Below, piece after piece: positions 23,921 through 32,678 of a stretch of 64,000 nucleotides of DNA. The DNA is taken from the NCBI RefSeq assembly GCF_965223285.1, contig NZ_OZ244997.1:2914001-2978000 (forward strand), written 5' to 3'. A program made the translations under genes and the position numbers. The notes beneath the pieces were generated by a model. The model saw only the letters and a list, made by a program, of their open reading frames with translations, was not told the origin of the DNA and did not search any database. The stretch is from Leptofilum sp965223285. GTDB taxonomy: Bacteria > Chloroflexota > Anaerolineae > Promineifilales > Promineifilaceae. Every line of letters begins with the position of its first letter. Within the stretch, counting starts at the first letter, position 1.

Positions 23921-24949
23921 TTACTCTTTTTGCTCTCTGGATTCTCTGGGCGTAGTGGGTAAATAGCCAGTCTCCCGCTGGAGTTTTTTGCGCTCAGCCA
24001 CCACAGTGGTCGCTTCTTGCGGGTCAGGCGGCTTTTTGCCTTCTTCAAAGTGCAGATATTCACGCTGGGTGGGATAGGCAAAGTCGATGTCCCAATGGTG
24101 CTTAAAGGCACGCAAAATGGCTTCCCAAATATCTTGCTCGCTGCCGCGCCGCTTGCGAGGGTCTACCATGTAGCGCATGGTCAGCACCACGCCGCTATCG
24201 GCAACGCTGGTGTAGACGGTAGGAGACACGTTGGAATAGCTGATGACAAATCGCTGCCCAGAGCGGCGAGCGCGGCGCACGGCGTCAGCCACATCTGGTG
24301 CTAAATCGTTAACAATGTTAACAAGAATTGCTTTGGCTTTTTCCCAATCGCTCTCGAAGGTAACCATGACGGGGATTTCATTCCAGATGAAAGGGAAGCC
24401 CTGGTGCATGTTGTTGAGTACTTCAGAGAAGATTTTGCCGTTTGGCACGTGGATAATGCGGCCAGTGCTTTGTTCTGCGTTGATGCGACGGCCGATTTCT
24501 AACATGCTAAACGAGAACACACGAATGTCGATCACGTCCCCAAGCTGCCCATCAATTTCGATGCGATCACCAACCACAAACGGCCGTCGCCATACGATAA
24601 ACAGCCAGCCCGCCAGTGCCACAATCAAATCTTGCAGGGCAATGGCAATACCAGCAGACAACAAACCAAGGTATGTGACCAGCGTGCCGATGCCCTCTAG
24701 CCAAACCCGCCCCACCAGCAAAATGCCTAGCACCACCGAGGCATACTCCACCGTTTTTCGCAGATTGTACAGGGTCCGAGGGCTGTTGGCATAGCGGCGG
24801 TCAATGAGCCGAGTTGCCAGCCAGCGCAACACCCCCAAGACAATGAGAATGAGAATTGTCACCAGCAAGTTGCGCTGGATTGGATTCGTCAGGTCAATAT
24901 TGAAGTTGGCTAAAAAATTAGTGATCGCCCGGTTCATGTCTTCAATCAT
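23921..24949 (-). CDS. Mechanosensitive ion channel (MscS family)
   Basis: A 342-residue channel. Membrane segments cover residues ~20-110, with the pore helix and beta domain in GIGTLVTYLGLLSAGIAIALQDLIVALAGWLFIVWRRPFVVGDRIEIDGQLGDVIDI. The pattern after the pore (FVVGDRIEIDGQ) is diagnostic. The cytoplasmic part ends in a charged tail. It opens on membrane tension to release solutes. It overlaps the usp gene by eight bases and abuts aconitase X, so it belongs to an ion-homeostasis operon. Confidence 0.93.
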   Translation of the reverse strand: MIEDMNRAITNFLANFNIDLTNPIQRNLLVTILILIVLGVLRWLATRLIDRRYANSPRTLYNLRKTVEYASVVLGILLVGRVWLEGIGTLVTYLGLLSAGIAIALQDLIVALAGWLFIVWRRPFVVGDRIEIDGQLGDVIDIRVFSFSMLEIGRRINAEQSTGRIIHVPNGKIFSEVLNNMHQGFPFIWNEIPVMVTFESDWEKAKAILVNIVNDLAPDVADAVRRARRSGQRFVISYSNVSPTVYTSVADSGVVLTMRYMVDPRKRRGSEQDIWEAILRAFKHHWDIDFAYPTQREYLHFEEGKKPPDPQEATTVVAERKKLQRETGYLPTTPRESREQKE

Positions 24950-25412
24950 AGGGTAGGTGGCCCTCTTTATTTACATAATCTGGGCGAATGATTTTTACAG
25001 ATACGGCCGTTTGCGTCTCCACCCACTGTGCCAGCCGTTCAATGGCATCATCACCAAACACATTCGCTGTCGTGCCGCGTGGTGCACCCAGCACCAACAA
25101 GTCTGCCTGAGCATCCTTTACGAAGCGCGTAATCTCATCCCGCACCTTGCCCTGACGAATCCGAACCTCCGTACCAAGATAGGCAGCGTCTGCTCGCTTT
25201 TGGGCAATACGCAGCAGCGTCTCTCCCATCCAGTTCAGTTCTGTTAGCAGCGCATCTTTCAAGCTGGTATCAATATCTTCATCCAGGCTGTGCGGGTCTA
25301 CCACATATAAAAAGATAAGCGGCTTGTCTGATGCCTTGGCTTGCTCGATGGCCGCCATTTGCGCCACCCGGCTACCTTCACCCCCGCGCGTGGCGCACAC
25401 AATGCTACCCAT
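24942..25412 (-). CDS. Universal stress protein (UspA family)
   Basis: A 156-residue single Usp domain: SIVCATRGGEGSRVAQMAAIEQAKASDKPLIFLYVVDP and the nucleotide-loop region ADLLVLGAPRGTTANVFGDDAIERLAQ. It is a cytosolic nucleotide-binding stress protein. It overlaps both neighbours (antiporter and MscS genes) by eight bases. This position suggests a regulatory role for the adjacent transporters. The start codon lies inside the end of the antiporter gene. Confidence 0.9.
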   Translation of the reverse strand: MGSIVCATRGGEGSRVAQMAAIEQAKASDKPLIFLYVVDPHSLDEDIDTSLKDALLTELNWMGETLLRIAQKRADAAYLGTEVRIRQGKVRDEITRFVKDAQADLLVLGAPRGTTANVFGDDAIERLAQWVETQTAVSVKIIRPDYVNKEGHLPYD

Positions 25413-27093
25413 GATGCACCTCCTTGTTCTCTACATCGAGTCCCCGATTTTTCTTGATAAGCTCCAGTGCCGCCACGCGGTTGTTAAGCTCAATAATGAG
25501 TTCATCATGCACTTCGTTGGAGATAAGGCCACGCCGTGCAGCTTCACCAATAGCACTGCGCTCCGCATTCAGCGCATCTTCACGCGCCTGCAAATACATC
25601 TCCTGCTCCAGTTCAGGGAAATCCTGTAGATGCGTGCGCAAATCTTCTTTTTTATCCAAGATTTCTTCGTCGTACACCTGCCCCATAGAGTCCCAAATGT
25701 CTTTGAACAAGATGCCGTTTTCGCGCAGGCGATCCAGCTCATGCTTGCCAGCCCATTTGGCGAAGAGGGTAGCCTGCCGCCGCTGTAACTCTACCCGCTG
25801 CGGCGGCTTGTCGGCCAGCTTTAGCCTGCTGATTAACTTCTCGATGGTCATGCCTTGCACCAACAAGGTAAACAGCACCACGCCAAAGGTCATCACCCGC
25901 AGTTCAAGAGCCACGTCAGAGCCGAACACAGCGTTTTCAATGGACAGTGCCAGAGCCAAACTGATAGCGCCACGCAATCCCCCCCAATACATCACATGCT
26001 GAAAGTTGAGAGGAATACGGTTGCGGGGTTGGAAACGGCCGTAAATCCAGCTAAACACGTAAATGATCAATCCCCGGCTCAAAATGATGGCCATCACAGC
26101 CACCAAAATTGGAATAATATTGGGCTGTAGCTGTGCCAGCTCGATCTCCAGGCCAATCAGCAAAAAGACCAGCGAGTTCACCACAAAGCTCAAAAACTCC
26201 CAAAAATTGTCCAGCGTCAGCTTCGTCGTCGGCGATGTATTCTCTAAACCAATATTTCCTACCATAAGGCCTGCCGCCACCACCGCCAAAATGCCGCTAA
26301 AATGCAGCTCGTCCACGCCAATAAATTGCCCAAACGACTCTGCTACCACAAACGAACCAAAGGCCAACGCCACCGTCGTCGCCGTTTCAATCAGATGGTC
26401 ATCTACATTTTTAAGGATGATGTAGGAAACCACATACCCCATCACCAGCCCCACCGCCAGGCCTCCAAAAGCCACAATGAAAAACTCTTGCAACGCCTCG
26501 CCCAACCCAAACGAGCCGGAAAGCGTCCCAGCCGCCAAGGCCAAATTAAAAATGACGATGGCCACCCCATCATTGAACAAACTTTCGCCTTCTACCAAAA
26601 TGGTCAGCCGCTTGTTTACCCCCAGCGTGCGGAAAAAGGCAATCACCGCCACTGGGTCTGTGGCTGAAATTAGCGCGCCAAAGGCTAGCGCCGCCGCCCA
26701 GGAGATGCCCAAAAATTGCACCACCAGCCCGCCAACCAAAAAGGTGCCAACTAGCGTGCCGCCGACGGCCAGCAGCAGCACCGGCAGCAAATCTCGCTTC
26801 AGCTTGCGCCAGGGAATATGCAGCGTGGCTTCAAAGATGAGCGGCGGCACCAAAATCGCCAAAATCAGGTCAGAGCTAACGGTAAAGCCTAAAAAGTTGG
26901 GGAAGAAGGAAAGTACCAAGCCCACCAACACCAAGGCGACCGTGTAGGGCAAGCGAATACGTCGCACCACAATGGCAACCATCGCCGCGATAAACAGCAG
27001 CACCATAAAACTGAGTTCCTGCTGTACCAAACCGCCACCATCTTCAGCAAATAAGAGCTTGGGTAATTGTTCTGTAAGGACGACTGTGTCCAT
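25405..27093 (-). CDS. CPA1-type Na+/H+ antiporter (NhaP-like)
   Basis: About 562 residues. Twelve or more membrane segments carry RIRLPYTVALVLVGLVLSF, ALISATDPVAVIAFFRTLGVNKRLTILVEGESLFNDGVAIVIFNL (the ND ion site) and MYWGGLRGAISLALALS. The ~150-residue C-terminal tail is cytoplasmic and helical, and ends close to the start of the usp gene. ATG 27093 is preferred for its AAGGAGAAAAT site. The in-frame extension to 27171 reads through a spacer repeat. It exports Na+ for H+ and forms the second gene of the UbiD-led operon. Confidence 0.93.
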   Translation of the reverse strand: MDTVVLTEQLPKLLFAEDGGGLVQQELSFMVLLFIAAMVAIVVRRIRLPYTVALVLVGLVLSFFPNFLGFTVSSDLILAILVPPLIFEATLHIPWRKLKRDLLPVLLLAVGGTLVGTFLVGGLVVQFLGISWAAALAFGALISATDPVAVIAFFRTLGVNKRLTILVEGESLFNDGVAIVIFNLALAAGTLSGSFGLGEALQEFFIVAFGGLAVGLVMGYVVSYIILKNVDDHLIETATTVALAFGSFVVAESFGQFIGVDELHFSGILAVVAAGLMVGNIGLENTSPTTKLTLDNFWEFLSFVVNSLVFLLIGLEIELAQLQPNIIPILVAVMAIILSRGLIIYVFSWIYGRFQPRNRIPLNFQHVMYWGGLRGAISLALALSIENAVFGSDVALELRVMTFGVVLFTLLVQGMTIEKLISRLKLADKPPQRVELQRRQATLFAKWAGKHELDRLRENGILFKDIWDSMGQVYDEEILDKKEDLRTHLQDFPELEQEMYLQAREDALNAERSAIGEAARRGLISNEVHDELIIELNNRVAALELIKKNRGLDVENKEVHHG

Positions 27094-27170
27094 ATTTTCT
27101 CCTTGAAATAGTGGCTGGCGGTTAGCTGCTAGTTGTTTGGCACTAACCACTAGCCACTTGCAACCAACCA
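27094..27170. repeat. Repeat-like spacer between ubiD-type and antiporter genes
   Basis: Short units of GTGGCT/TAGCCAC, TTAGTGG/CCACTAA in both orientations form an imperfect hairpin. It resembles the other spacer repeat families in layout but not in sequence. Confidence 0.5.
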
Positions 27171-28481
27171 CTAAAGATACGCATCCAAATCAACGGGTCC
27201 ATATTCCCCCCGCGTAAATTTGCTTCTATTAGCACCCCACGGAATGGTGCAGTCGAAGCCGAGCTTGGCAGTGCGGCTTTTTTGCCCCGGCACGTGAATG
27301 CCGGAGGGGTCTAACGAACTGCCGGGCTGATTTTCAAACAGCAGCATATCCTTATTTCCCTGAAAGCGGGTAGCAAAGGCCCACTCGACTTGAGCAGGAT
27401 CATAAATGTCTACATCGGTGTCTACTACCCAAACGTGCTTGAGGGAACCGTGCCCCTTGAAGGCGGCTTCAATGGCAAGACGGCCGTCTTCCTCTCCACC
27501 TTTCTCAATTTGTACCACCGCGTGCAGCCAGGAGCTGCCCCCCGGCGTAATGATGGCCCCTGTGCAGCGCGTCACCTTATTCACCTCAGCAAAGATAGTT
27601 GGCTCCTTGGGCATCCCCATCAAAATCTTATGTTCCAATCCGCCTGGCAGCAGCGCATGGTAGATGGGGTTGCGTCGATGCGTAATCAAATCAATCTCGA
27701 TGATGGGCTGGTCGCGGGTGATGTCCATCGTCTCTGTCAGGTCCATAAATGGCCCTTCTTGCGTTTGCTGGCGGGTAATCCGCCCTTCCAGCACAATTTC
27801 TGCATCAGCAGGCACGGCCAAATTGTTGGTAATACATTTTACCAACGGCGTGGGGGCCAAAGCGTGGGCGACGGCCAGTTCATCCACATCCGGCGCGGCA
27901 GACATAGACGCTGCCAAATGCACCGCCTGCGACACGCCAATGCAAATGGCCACCGGCAAATCACCATCCACCTTTTGCATCGCTGTCCAGGTACCACGCC
28001 GCTCGATTATTCGGGCTGTAAAACGGCTTTTATCCAGCCGAAGCAAACGATGGTAGCACATATTTCTGCCAAGTTCTGGGTCTTCCGTGATGACGACGTT
28101 GCTGGCAATGTAATGCCCGCCATCCTGCGGCAAGTGGAACAAGATGGGTAGGTCGTTCAGATCGAACTGCTCCAGGATCACTTCCTGGCAAGGGCCGCTT
28201 TCAACCATTGGCGGCGTTTGTGGGTTTTCGGTGGCCTGCGCCAAATGCGCGATGAGGTCTGGCACCGGCACGCCTAAATCCATGCTGAAATATTTGCGAT
28301 CTGAGCATGGCCCTGCGCAGACGCGCCAGTCGGGATAATTGACGATGTTATTAAACAGGATCGGCCGACCTTCCAGAGCGTGAGCTACATTGGCCAATTC
28401 GTAATTTACGTTTACCGGTTTGTTAATTTCAATGAGATCGCCTGATTGGGCCGCCTGGTCTAAAAATCTACGAAAGCTCAT
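27171..28481 (-). CDS. UbiD-family (de)carboxylase
   Basis: A 436-residue prenylated-FMN-dependent decarboxylase: SFRRFLDQAAQSGDLIEI, a NDLPILFHLPQDGGHYIASNVVITEDPELG segment, the flavin-site stretch GVSQAVHLAASMS, and EGRITRQQTQEGPFMDLTETMD, with HAVVQIEKGGEEDG near the end. The family includes UbiD, aromatic decarboxylases and the archaeal anhydromevalonate-phosphate decarboxylase. No UbiX-like gene is nearby. It is first in the operon that ends with aconitase X, which may be meaningful. The exact substrate is unknown. Confidence 0.9.
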   Translation of the reverse strand: MSFRRFLDQAAQSGDLIEINKPVNVNYELANVAHALEGRPILFNNIVNYPDWRVCAGPCSDRKYFSMDLGVPVPDLIAHLAQATENPQTPPMVESGPCQEVILEQFDLNDLPILFHLPQDGGHYIASNVVITEDPELGRNMCYHRLLRLDKSRFTARIIERRGTWTAMQKVDGDLPVAICIGVSQAVHLAASMSAAPDVDELAVAHALAPTPLVKCITNNLAVPADAEIVLEGRITRQQTQEGPFMDLTETMDITRDQPIIEIDLITHRRNPIYHALLPGGLEHKILMGMPKEPTIFAEVNKVTRCTGAIITPGGSSWLHAVVQIEKGGEEDGRLAIEAAFKGHGSLKHVWVVDTDVDIYDPAQVEWAFATRFQGNKDMLLFENQPGSSLDPSGIHVPGQKSRTAKLGFDCTIPWGANRSKFTRGEYGPVDLDAYL

Positions 28482-28513
28482 TCTTCCTCACTGTAACTGT
28501 TCAGTCCCTCGGA

Positions 28514-28567
28514 GACTTTTGAAGTTTCTACCTCTGGAACCTGAATGAAGACAAAACTTCAAAAGTC
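28514..28567. repeat. 14-bp perfect inverted repeat
   Basis: GACTTTTGAAGTTT (28514-28527) and its complement AAACTTCAAAAGTC (28554-28567) around a 26-base loop. It lies in the leader side of the UbiD operon. Confidence 0.8.
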
Positions 28568-28731
28568 CAGAAGCCCGCCTTCATTTACGCAAAATTGACG
28601 CGAACGGGGCTGTAGCGTAGAAAATCCGCCATGTTGCCGTGCAGAATTGCATCGCGTCTTGGCATAATCTATTGTAAACTGTTTGGGTTTATCCTAAAAA
28701 TTTATTTGTCAATGACAAACTCAGTGATGAA

Positions 28732-28798
28732 TCCACAGATTAACGCAGATTACGCAGATTTTTTGCCCTAATCTGTGTGAATCTGCGAAATCTGCGGC
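28732..28798. repeat. Spacer hairpin repeat, CGCAGATT type
   Basis: CCACAGATTAACGCAGATTA plus CGCAGATT pair imperfectly with AATCTGTGTGAATCTGCG and AAATCTGCGG. It belongs with the copy at 9493-9550. Confidence 0.75.
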
Positions 28799-28832
28799 TC
28801 GTTTTTGAAAATTTATTGTAAGGAGTGACTGC

Positions 28833-30506
28833 ATGTTGCGCCAACACCCTTTGTTGTTCTTCATTTCAATTCTTTTTATGGCAACGCTGGCTTGCAATGC
28901 CTTCGCTGGGGAAACGGAACCTGCTATCTCATTTCCGCCACCAGCGGTAACGGTGGTTGATGGCACGGCCGTTCCTGATAGCGAAACCCCGATTGCCGAC
29001 ATCGCCCCCACTGCCACCTTGCCCGGCGGCGGAAATGACGGAACGGCCGTTGGTAACGGCAATCCGTATGTGACAATTCTGGTGGATCTAAACATTCGCT
29101 CCGGCCCTGGCGTGGTGTATGATCGTCTAGGCTTCTTTTTAAAGGATTCTACAGCGCAAGTGCTGGGCCAAGACCCAACGTCTGGCTGGTGGCTGGTGGC
29201 TTGCCCCAGCGACATTGCTGCACCCCAATGCTGGGTTTCCGGTGGGTCGCAATACACGCTGGGCAGCAACACCAATGGCGTGCCGGTAGCGGCCGTGCCG
29301 CCAACGCCAACGCCCGTGCCGACAGCCACGGCAACCACACAACCTGCGGCAGATACGGCCGTTATTGGCGATCTGGGCAGCTACATTGTGTACAGCGACA
29401 CGGACGGCATCTGGCGGCTCCCGCTTGACACCATTCAATCTCCACCCACTGCCGGTGAACCTGTGCAATTGGCCGCTGTCGCCAACGTGGCCCAATTGCT
29501 TGTCTCACCCAATGGACAGCAAATTGCCTTCGTGGCGGGCGACTTTGACAGTAACCAACTCGGCATCGTTGCCGCAACGGGTGGCAGCCAAATCTTGGTC
29601 TCCTCCACTGATTTGCCGGAACCAGACAATGATGATTTTGCCATCCTTATCAATCAGATTGCCTGGTTGCCCGACAGCCAGGCCGTGGCTTTCAACAGTC
29701 GCATCGTCAACCAGATCGGCCCCGGCGTCGCCCCTCAGCAAGATTTGTGGCTGGTAACCACAGATGGCAATCTGACAGAACAGTTTGCTCTAGGAGACGG
29801 TGGACATACCTTTTCCCTCTCGCCAGATGGCAGCCGCATCATTTTTGGCAACCCAGAAAGCGTTACGCGGGTTAATCTGGATGGCAGCAACCAGGAAACA
29901 GTCATTGAATTCCCATTTGTGAATACCGCTAGCGAGTACGCTTGGGTACCCACTGCCCAATGGCTACCCAGCGGCAGCCAGGCTTACGTTGCCATTGCTG
30001 ATGATGACCCGTGGCAGGAAGATGCGATGGCCACCTTGTACCAAATTCCGGTGAGCGGCCCAGCCGTAGAGATTGGCTATGTCATTGGCAACACGCTCTT
30101 TTCCCCGGTGGATTGGACGCGCAGCGGCGGCAACCTGGTTTACATTCAACTAATCATCAACGACGAAAATCTACAGACGGTCGTTTTGTCCGACGGCGAC
30201 GGCGGCAACCCAATTCCATATGATTCGGCCAGCCAGCTCATGTCAACAGGGTGGAATCCGGCGGGCACACATTTTCTCTATGCTGGGCAAGATTTTCTTG
30301 GCATTGGGGAGGCAGGCCAGCCACCGTTAAAGGTTTTGGTGGCGGAGGGTATCATTTCCCAGACGTGGCTGACAGATGAGGCGTTTGTAACGGCCGTTGG
30401 CGACAGTGACAATTGGCAGTTCCTCACAGTAGATTTGGCAGGAAAGACGCAGGTTGTGGGGGAAACTGGTAACGATACGGCCGTTTTTGATGTGTGGACG
30501 CCTTAA
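28833..30506 (+). CDS. Lipoprotein with SH3b and WD40/TolB-like repeats
   Basis: A 557-residue exported protein. The signal peptide ends FMATLAC, a probable lipobox. After a Thr/Pro-rich stretch an SH3b domain occupies residues ~85-145 (VTILVDLNIRSGPGVVYDRLGFF). A second PTPTPVPTAT linker leads into a beta-propeller-like region with TolB-type repeats (LLVSPNGQQIAFVAGDF, FSLSPDGSRIIFGNPE, YAWVPTAQWLPSG, STGWNPAGTHFLYAG). It is probably a surface binding or scaffold protein. The ligand is unknown. Five ACGGCCGT sites lie in the gene. Confidence 0.8.
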   Translation: MLRQHPLLFFISILFMATLACNAFAGETEPAISFPPPAVTVVDGTAVPDSETPIADIAPTATLPGGGNDGTAVGNGNPYVTILVDLNIRSGPGVVYDRLGFFLKDSTAQVLGQDPTSGWWLVACPSDIAAPQCWVSGGSQYTLGSNTNGVPVAAVPPTPTPVPTATATTQPAADTAVIGDLGSYIVYSDTDGIWRLPLDTIQSPPTAGEPVQLAAVANVAQLLVSPNGQQIAFVAGDFDSNQLGIVAATGGSQILVSSTDLPEPDNDDFAILINQIAWLPDSQAVAFNSRIVNQIGPGVAPQQDLWLVTTDGNLTEQFALGDGGHTFSLSPDGSRIIFGNPESVTRVNLDGSNQETVIEFPFVNTASEYAWVPTAQWLPSGSQAYVAIADDDPWQEDAMATLYQIPVSGPAVEIGYVIGNTLFSPVDWTRSGGNLVYIQLIINDENLQTVVLSDGDGGNPIPYDSASQLMSTGWNPAGTHFLYAGQDFLGIGEAGQPPLKVLVAEGIISQTWLTDEAFVTAVGDSDNWQFLTVDLAGKTQVVGETGNDTAVFDVWTP

Positions 30507-30584
30507 AAATGAAATCAACAGATTATTCTGATCTGGGCATGTATTGATAAAGCCTGACTCTAAATTCTCTGTGGCCTTGTATGA

Positions 30585-30627
30585 CAAAAAAGAAGTGCGC
30601 CCCCTGTCCTGCATAAACAGGGGGCGC
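30585..30627 (-). terminator. Minus-strand intrinsic terminator
   Basis: GCGCCCCCTGT (30597-30607) pairs perfectly with ACAGGGGGCGC (30617-30627). On the minus strand the stem runs into a T-rich stretch (CTTCTTTTTTGTC). It may end ftsZ transcripts 300 bases after the gene. Confidence 0.7.
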
Positions 30628-30865
30628 GTGCAGAGGGGATGTTGTTGGTGAGGTGATAAGATGAGGGACTTCACCAACGAAAACAAAAAGGAGCACTGCA
30701 CAGTAATTGCTGTTTAGGTGTTGTCCGATACCTGCTCTAACAATTACTGCCCATAACAATTACCTCACGGTAACTGGTGTTGGCGGCACAATCTTGCAAG
30801 GTCAAGTCTCGACCAAGTGGATTGTCAACTCCTCGGAGTTGATACGTTGTTAATTTGTCACTAAA

Positions 30866-30922
30866 GACACAGAGATTTTTGAAGGATCGTTTTACTTTTT
30901 ATCTCCCTGTGTTCTCTGTGGC
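30866..30922. repeat. Spacer hairpin repeat, CACAGAG type
   Basis: ACACAGAGA and the downstream complement CCTGTG...TCTCTGTGG flank a short spacer just after ftsZ. Confidence 0.75.
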
Positions 30923-30930
30923 TTTTTTTA

Positions 30931-32079
30931 CTAGCGACGGCGCAGGAACGCCGGGATTTCTAAATTAGTTGGTGCAAATTTAGGCTGCACCGGTTCCAAT
31001 TCCCGCTCTTCTTTTTCGCGGGCGGGTACCTGCCGTGAGGTAGTTACGCTAGCTTCTGTTTTGGGGCGATGGGTTGGTGGGCTGGTTGTACGGCCGTATT
31101 GCTGCTGCAAAACCTGTCGCCGGGAAATCGTCCGCTCAAAGCCAGTGGCGATAACCGTAATGCGCATCTCGTCGCCCATGCTCTCGTCGATAACCGCACC
31201 AAAAATCATGTTGGCATCTGGGTGCGCCGTCTCGCGGATGATGGCCGCAGCCACGTTCACATCGTACAGGCTCATATTTGGCCCGCCGGTAACGTTGAAC
31301 AAAATGCCCTGTGCCCCGTCAATGGTCACATCCAACAGGCGAGAGCTGATGGCCTGCTCTGCCGCCAATCGTGCCCGCTCTTCACCTTCGCCATGCCCCA
31401 CAGCCATCAAAGCTGCGCCACCTTCAGACATAATTGCTTTCACATCAGCAAAATCCAGGTTGATAAGGCCAGGCACCGTAATCAGTTCACTGATGCCCTG
31501 AATGCCCTGACGCAGCACATCATCGGCCATTTTGAAGGAATCTTTCAGGGAGACACGCCGATCGGTTAGTTCCAGCAGGCGGTCGTTGGGGATCACAATC
31601 AGGGTATCGACATGCTCTTTCAGCTTCTCGATACCGGATTCAGCCGAGTTGGCCCGCTTGCTGCCTTCGAAGAGGAACGGCCGTGTCACCACCCCAATCG
31701 TCAAAGCACCCTGCTCGCGGGCAATCTTGGCCACAACTGGAGCCGCACCAGTCCCCGTACCACCACCCATGCCAGCAGTGATAAACACCATGTCAGAACC
31801 GGTGAGAACCTCGTGCAAATCTTCGGTAGACTCTTCGGCCGCTTTTTCACCCTGCTCAGGATGGCCACCGGCGCCGAGACCGCGCGTCAGTTTTTCACCA
31901 ATGCGCACCCGCACAGGGGCGTCCGAAAGCAGCAACGCCTGATTGTCTGTATTAACGGCGACAAAATCGACGCCGTTGATGCCTTCTTGAATCATGCGGT
32001 TAACGGCGTTACAGCCGCCGCCACCAACACCAACTACGCGAATACAGGCTGCATTTTCAAACTCAGGCGCTCTTTGCAT
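30931..32079 (-). CDS. ftsZ: Cell division protein FtsZ
   Basis: A 382-residue tubulin-like GTPase that forms the Z ring. IRVVGVGGGGCNAVNRMI, the tubulin signature FITAGMGGGTGTGAAPVVA and the T7-loop region NLDFADVKAIMSEGGAALMAVG are complete. A variable basic/Thr-rich linker (~315-365) ends in the conserved binding peptide LEIPAFLRRR, the docking site for partners such as FtsA or SepF. It is not flanked by other division genes; a small HTH gene lies 133 bp upstream on the same strand. Confidence 0.98.
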   Translation of the reverse strand: MQRAPEFENAACIRVVGVGGGGCNAVNRMIQEGINGVDFVAVNTDNQALLLSDAPVRVRIGEKLTRGLGAGGHPEQGEKAAEESTEDLHEVLTGSDMVFITAGMGGGTGTGAAPVVAKIAREQGALTIGVVTRPFLFEGSKRANSAESGIEKLKEHVDTLIVIPNDRLLELTDRRVSLKDSFKMADDVLRQGIQGISELITVPGLINLDFADVKAIMSEGGAALMAVGHGEGEERARLAAEQAISSRLLDVTIDGAQGILFNVTGGPNMSLYDVNVAAAIIRETAHPDANMIFGAVIDESMGDEMRITVIATGFERTISRRQVLQQQYGRTTSPPTHRPKTEASVTTSRQVPAREKEERELEPVQPKFAPTNLEIPAFLRRR

Positions 32080-32212
32080 GTGAATACCCTCTTACTCGAA
32101 GCCATCTGCACAATTTTGCTAACTGTTTTGCGGACGGCCGTTTACAGATCAAAATTGAGAGACAAGGGGCAAACAATAGCCTCTTCCCGGGTTTGCCCCT
32201 TGTCCTCAACGG

Positions 32213-32425
32213 TTAAAACAATGTTGCTTTGTTACCAGGCCGTGGATCGTACCGACTGGCATACTGGTCGAGCGTTGCTTTTTCTACCAACCATTTGTTG
32301 CCAAATTTGATGGCTGGCAGCTTCCCCTGGCGGATCAGGCGGCGTACAGATTCTGGATGAATATTCAGCCGTTTGCTGACCTCTGCCACACCCGCATAAT
32401 TTTCAATTAAGTCGTCTTTACTCAT
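32213..32425 (-). CDS. Small excisionase-type (MerR-like) helix-turn-helix protein
   Basis: A 70-residue DNA-binding protein with the HTH_17 pattern: ENYAGVAEVSKRLNIHPESVRRLIRQGKLPAIKFGNKWLVEKATLDQYA. Such proteins act as excisionases or small regulators. It lies directly upstream of ftsZ on the same strand, downstream of a strong promoter with symmetric sequences that it may bind. No integrase is close by, so a chromosomal regulator is more likely than a prophage remnant. Confidence 0.82.
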   Translation of the reverse strand: MSKDDLIENYAGVAEVSKRLNIHPESVRRLIRQGKLPAIKFGNKWLVEKATLDQYASRYDPRPGNKATLF

Positions 32426-32471
32426 TGCTTCTCATCATTTTGAAGAAGCATCCTCACAAATGCGGGATACT

Positions 32472-32537
32472 ACAACAATTACAACTGTTGCAACAATACA
32501 ACAAAACTTGACATATGTCAAGTACCAATTGTTGTAA
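32472..32537 (-). promoter_or_regulatory. Promoter with overlapping operator-like repeats, upstream of the HTH gene and ftsZ
   Basis: On the minus strand TTGACA (32521-32516) is followed after 17 bases by TATTGT (32498-32493), a near-consensus promoter about 70 bases before the HTH gene. The -35 lies in the perfect 14-bp palindrome TTGACATATGTCAA (32508-32521). ACAACAATT (32472-32480) and AATTGTTGT (32527-32535) flank it as distant inverted repeats, with further CAACA units between. This fits autoregulation by the HTH protein. Confidence 0.65.
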
Positions 32538-32606
32538 TAGCTCAACAAAGATTATTTACATAAAGAGGGTGAGACGGCCGTAAATCCAAAATCAGCAACA
32601 AATTAC

Positions 32607-32651
32607 ACGAATGGGCGGCTGATTCGCGTTAATTCGTGAAAATTCGCTGCA
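32607..32651. repeat. Spacer hairpin repeat, CACGAAT type
   Basis: ACACGAATGGGCG and the complement GCGTTAATTCGTG/AATTCG flank a short spacer. Same family as 10680-10746. Confidence 0.6.
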
Positions 32652-32678
32652 AAGAAATTGAAATGTGGTGGCTACAAC

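Larger units (their letters stand above)
28482..28832. other. 351-bp spacer holding two hairpin repeats
   Basis: The divergent promoters of the UbiD operon and the SH3/WD-like lipoprotein gene must lie here, but no convincing -35/-10 pair is seen. It holds the 14-bp inverted repeat at 28514-28567 and the CGCAGATT-type repeat at 28732-28798. TAAGGAGTG serves the lipoprotein gene. Confidence 0.6.
30507..30930. other. 424-bp spacer between lipoprotein gene and ftsZ
   Basis: No credible gene. It contains the GC-rich hairpin at 30597-30627, a small hairpin TCAACTCC/GGAGTTGA near 30822-30840, and the CACAGAG-type repeat at 30866-30922, which touches the ftsZ end. Confidence 0.6.

Noticed and set aside
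27390..28151. 253-codon frame antisense to the UbiD gene
   Set aside because: Overlaps a clear enzyme gene; His/Arg/Gln-rich shadow composition and no motif.
32213..32425. Prophage excisionase
   Set aside because: No integrase, attachment repeats or phage genes nearby; a chromosomal regulator is simpler.
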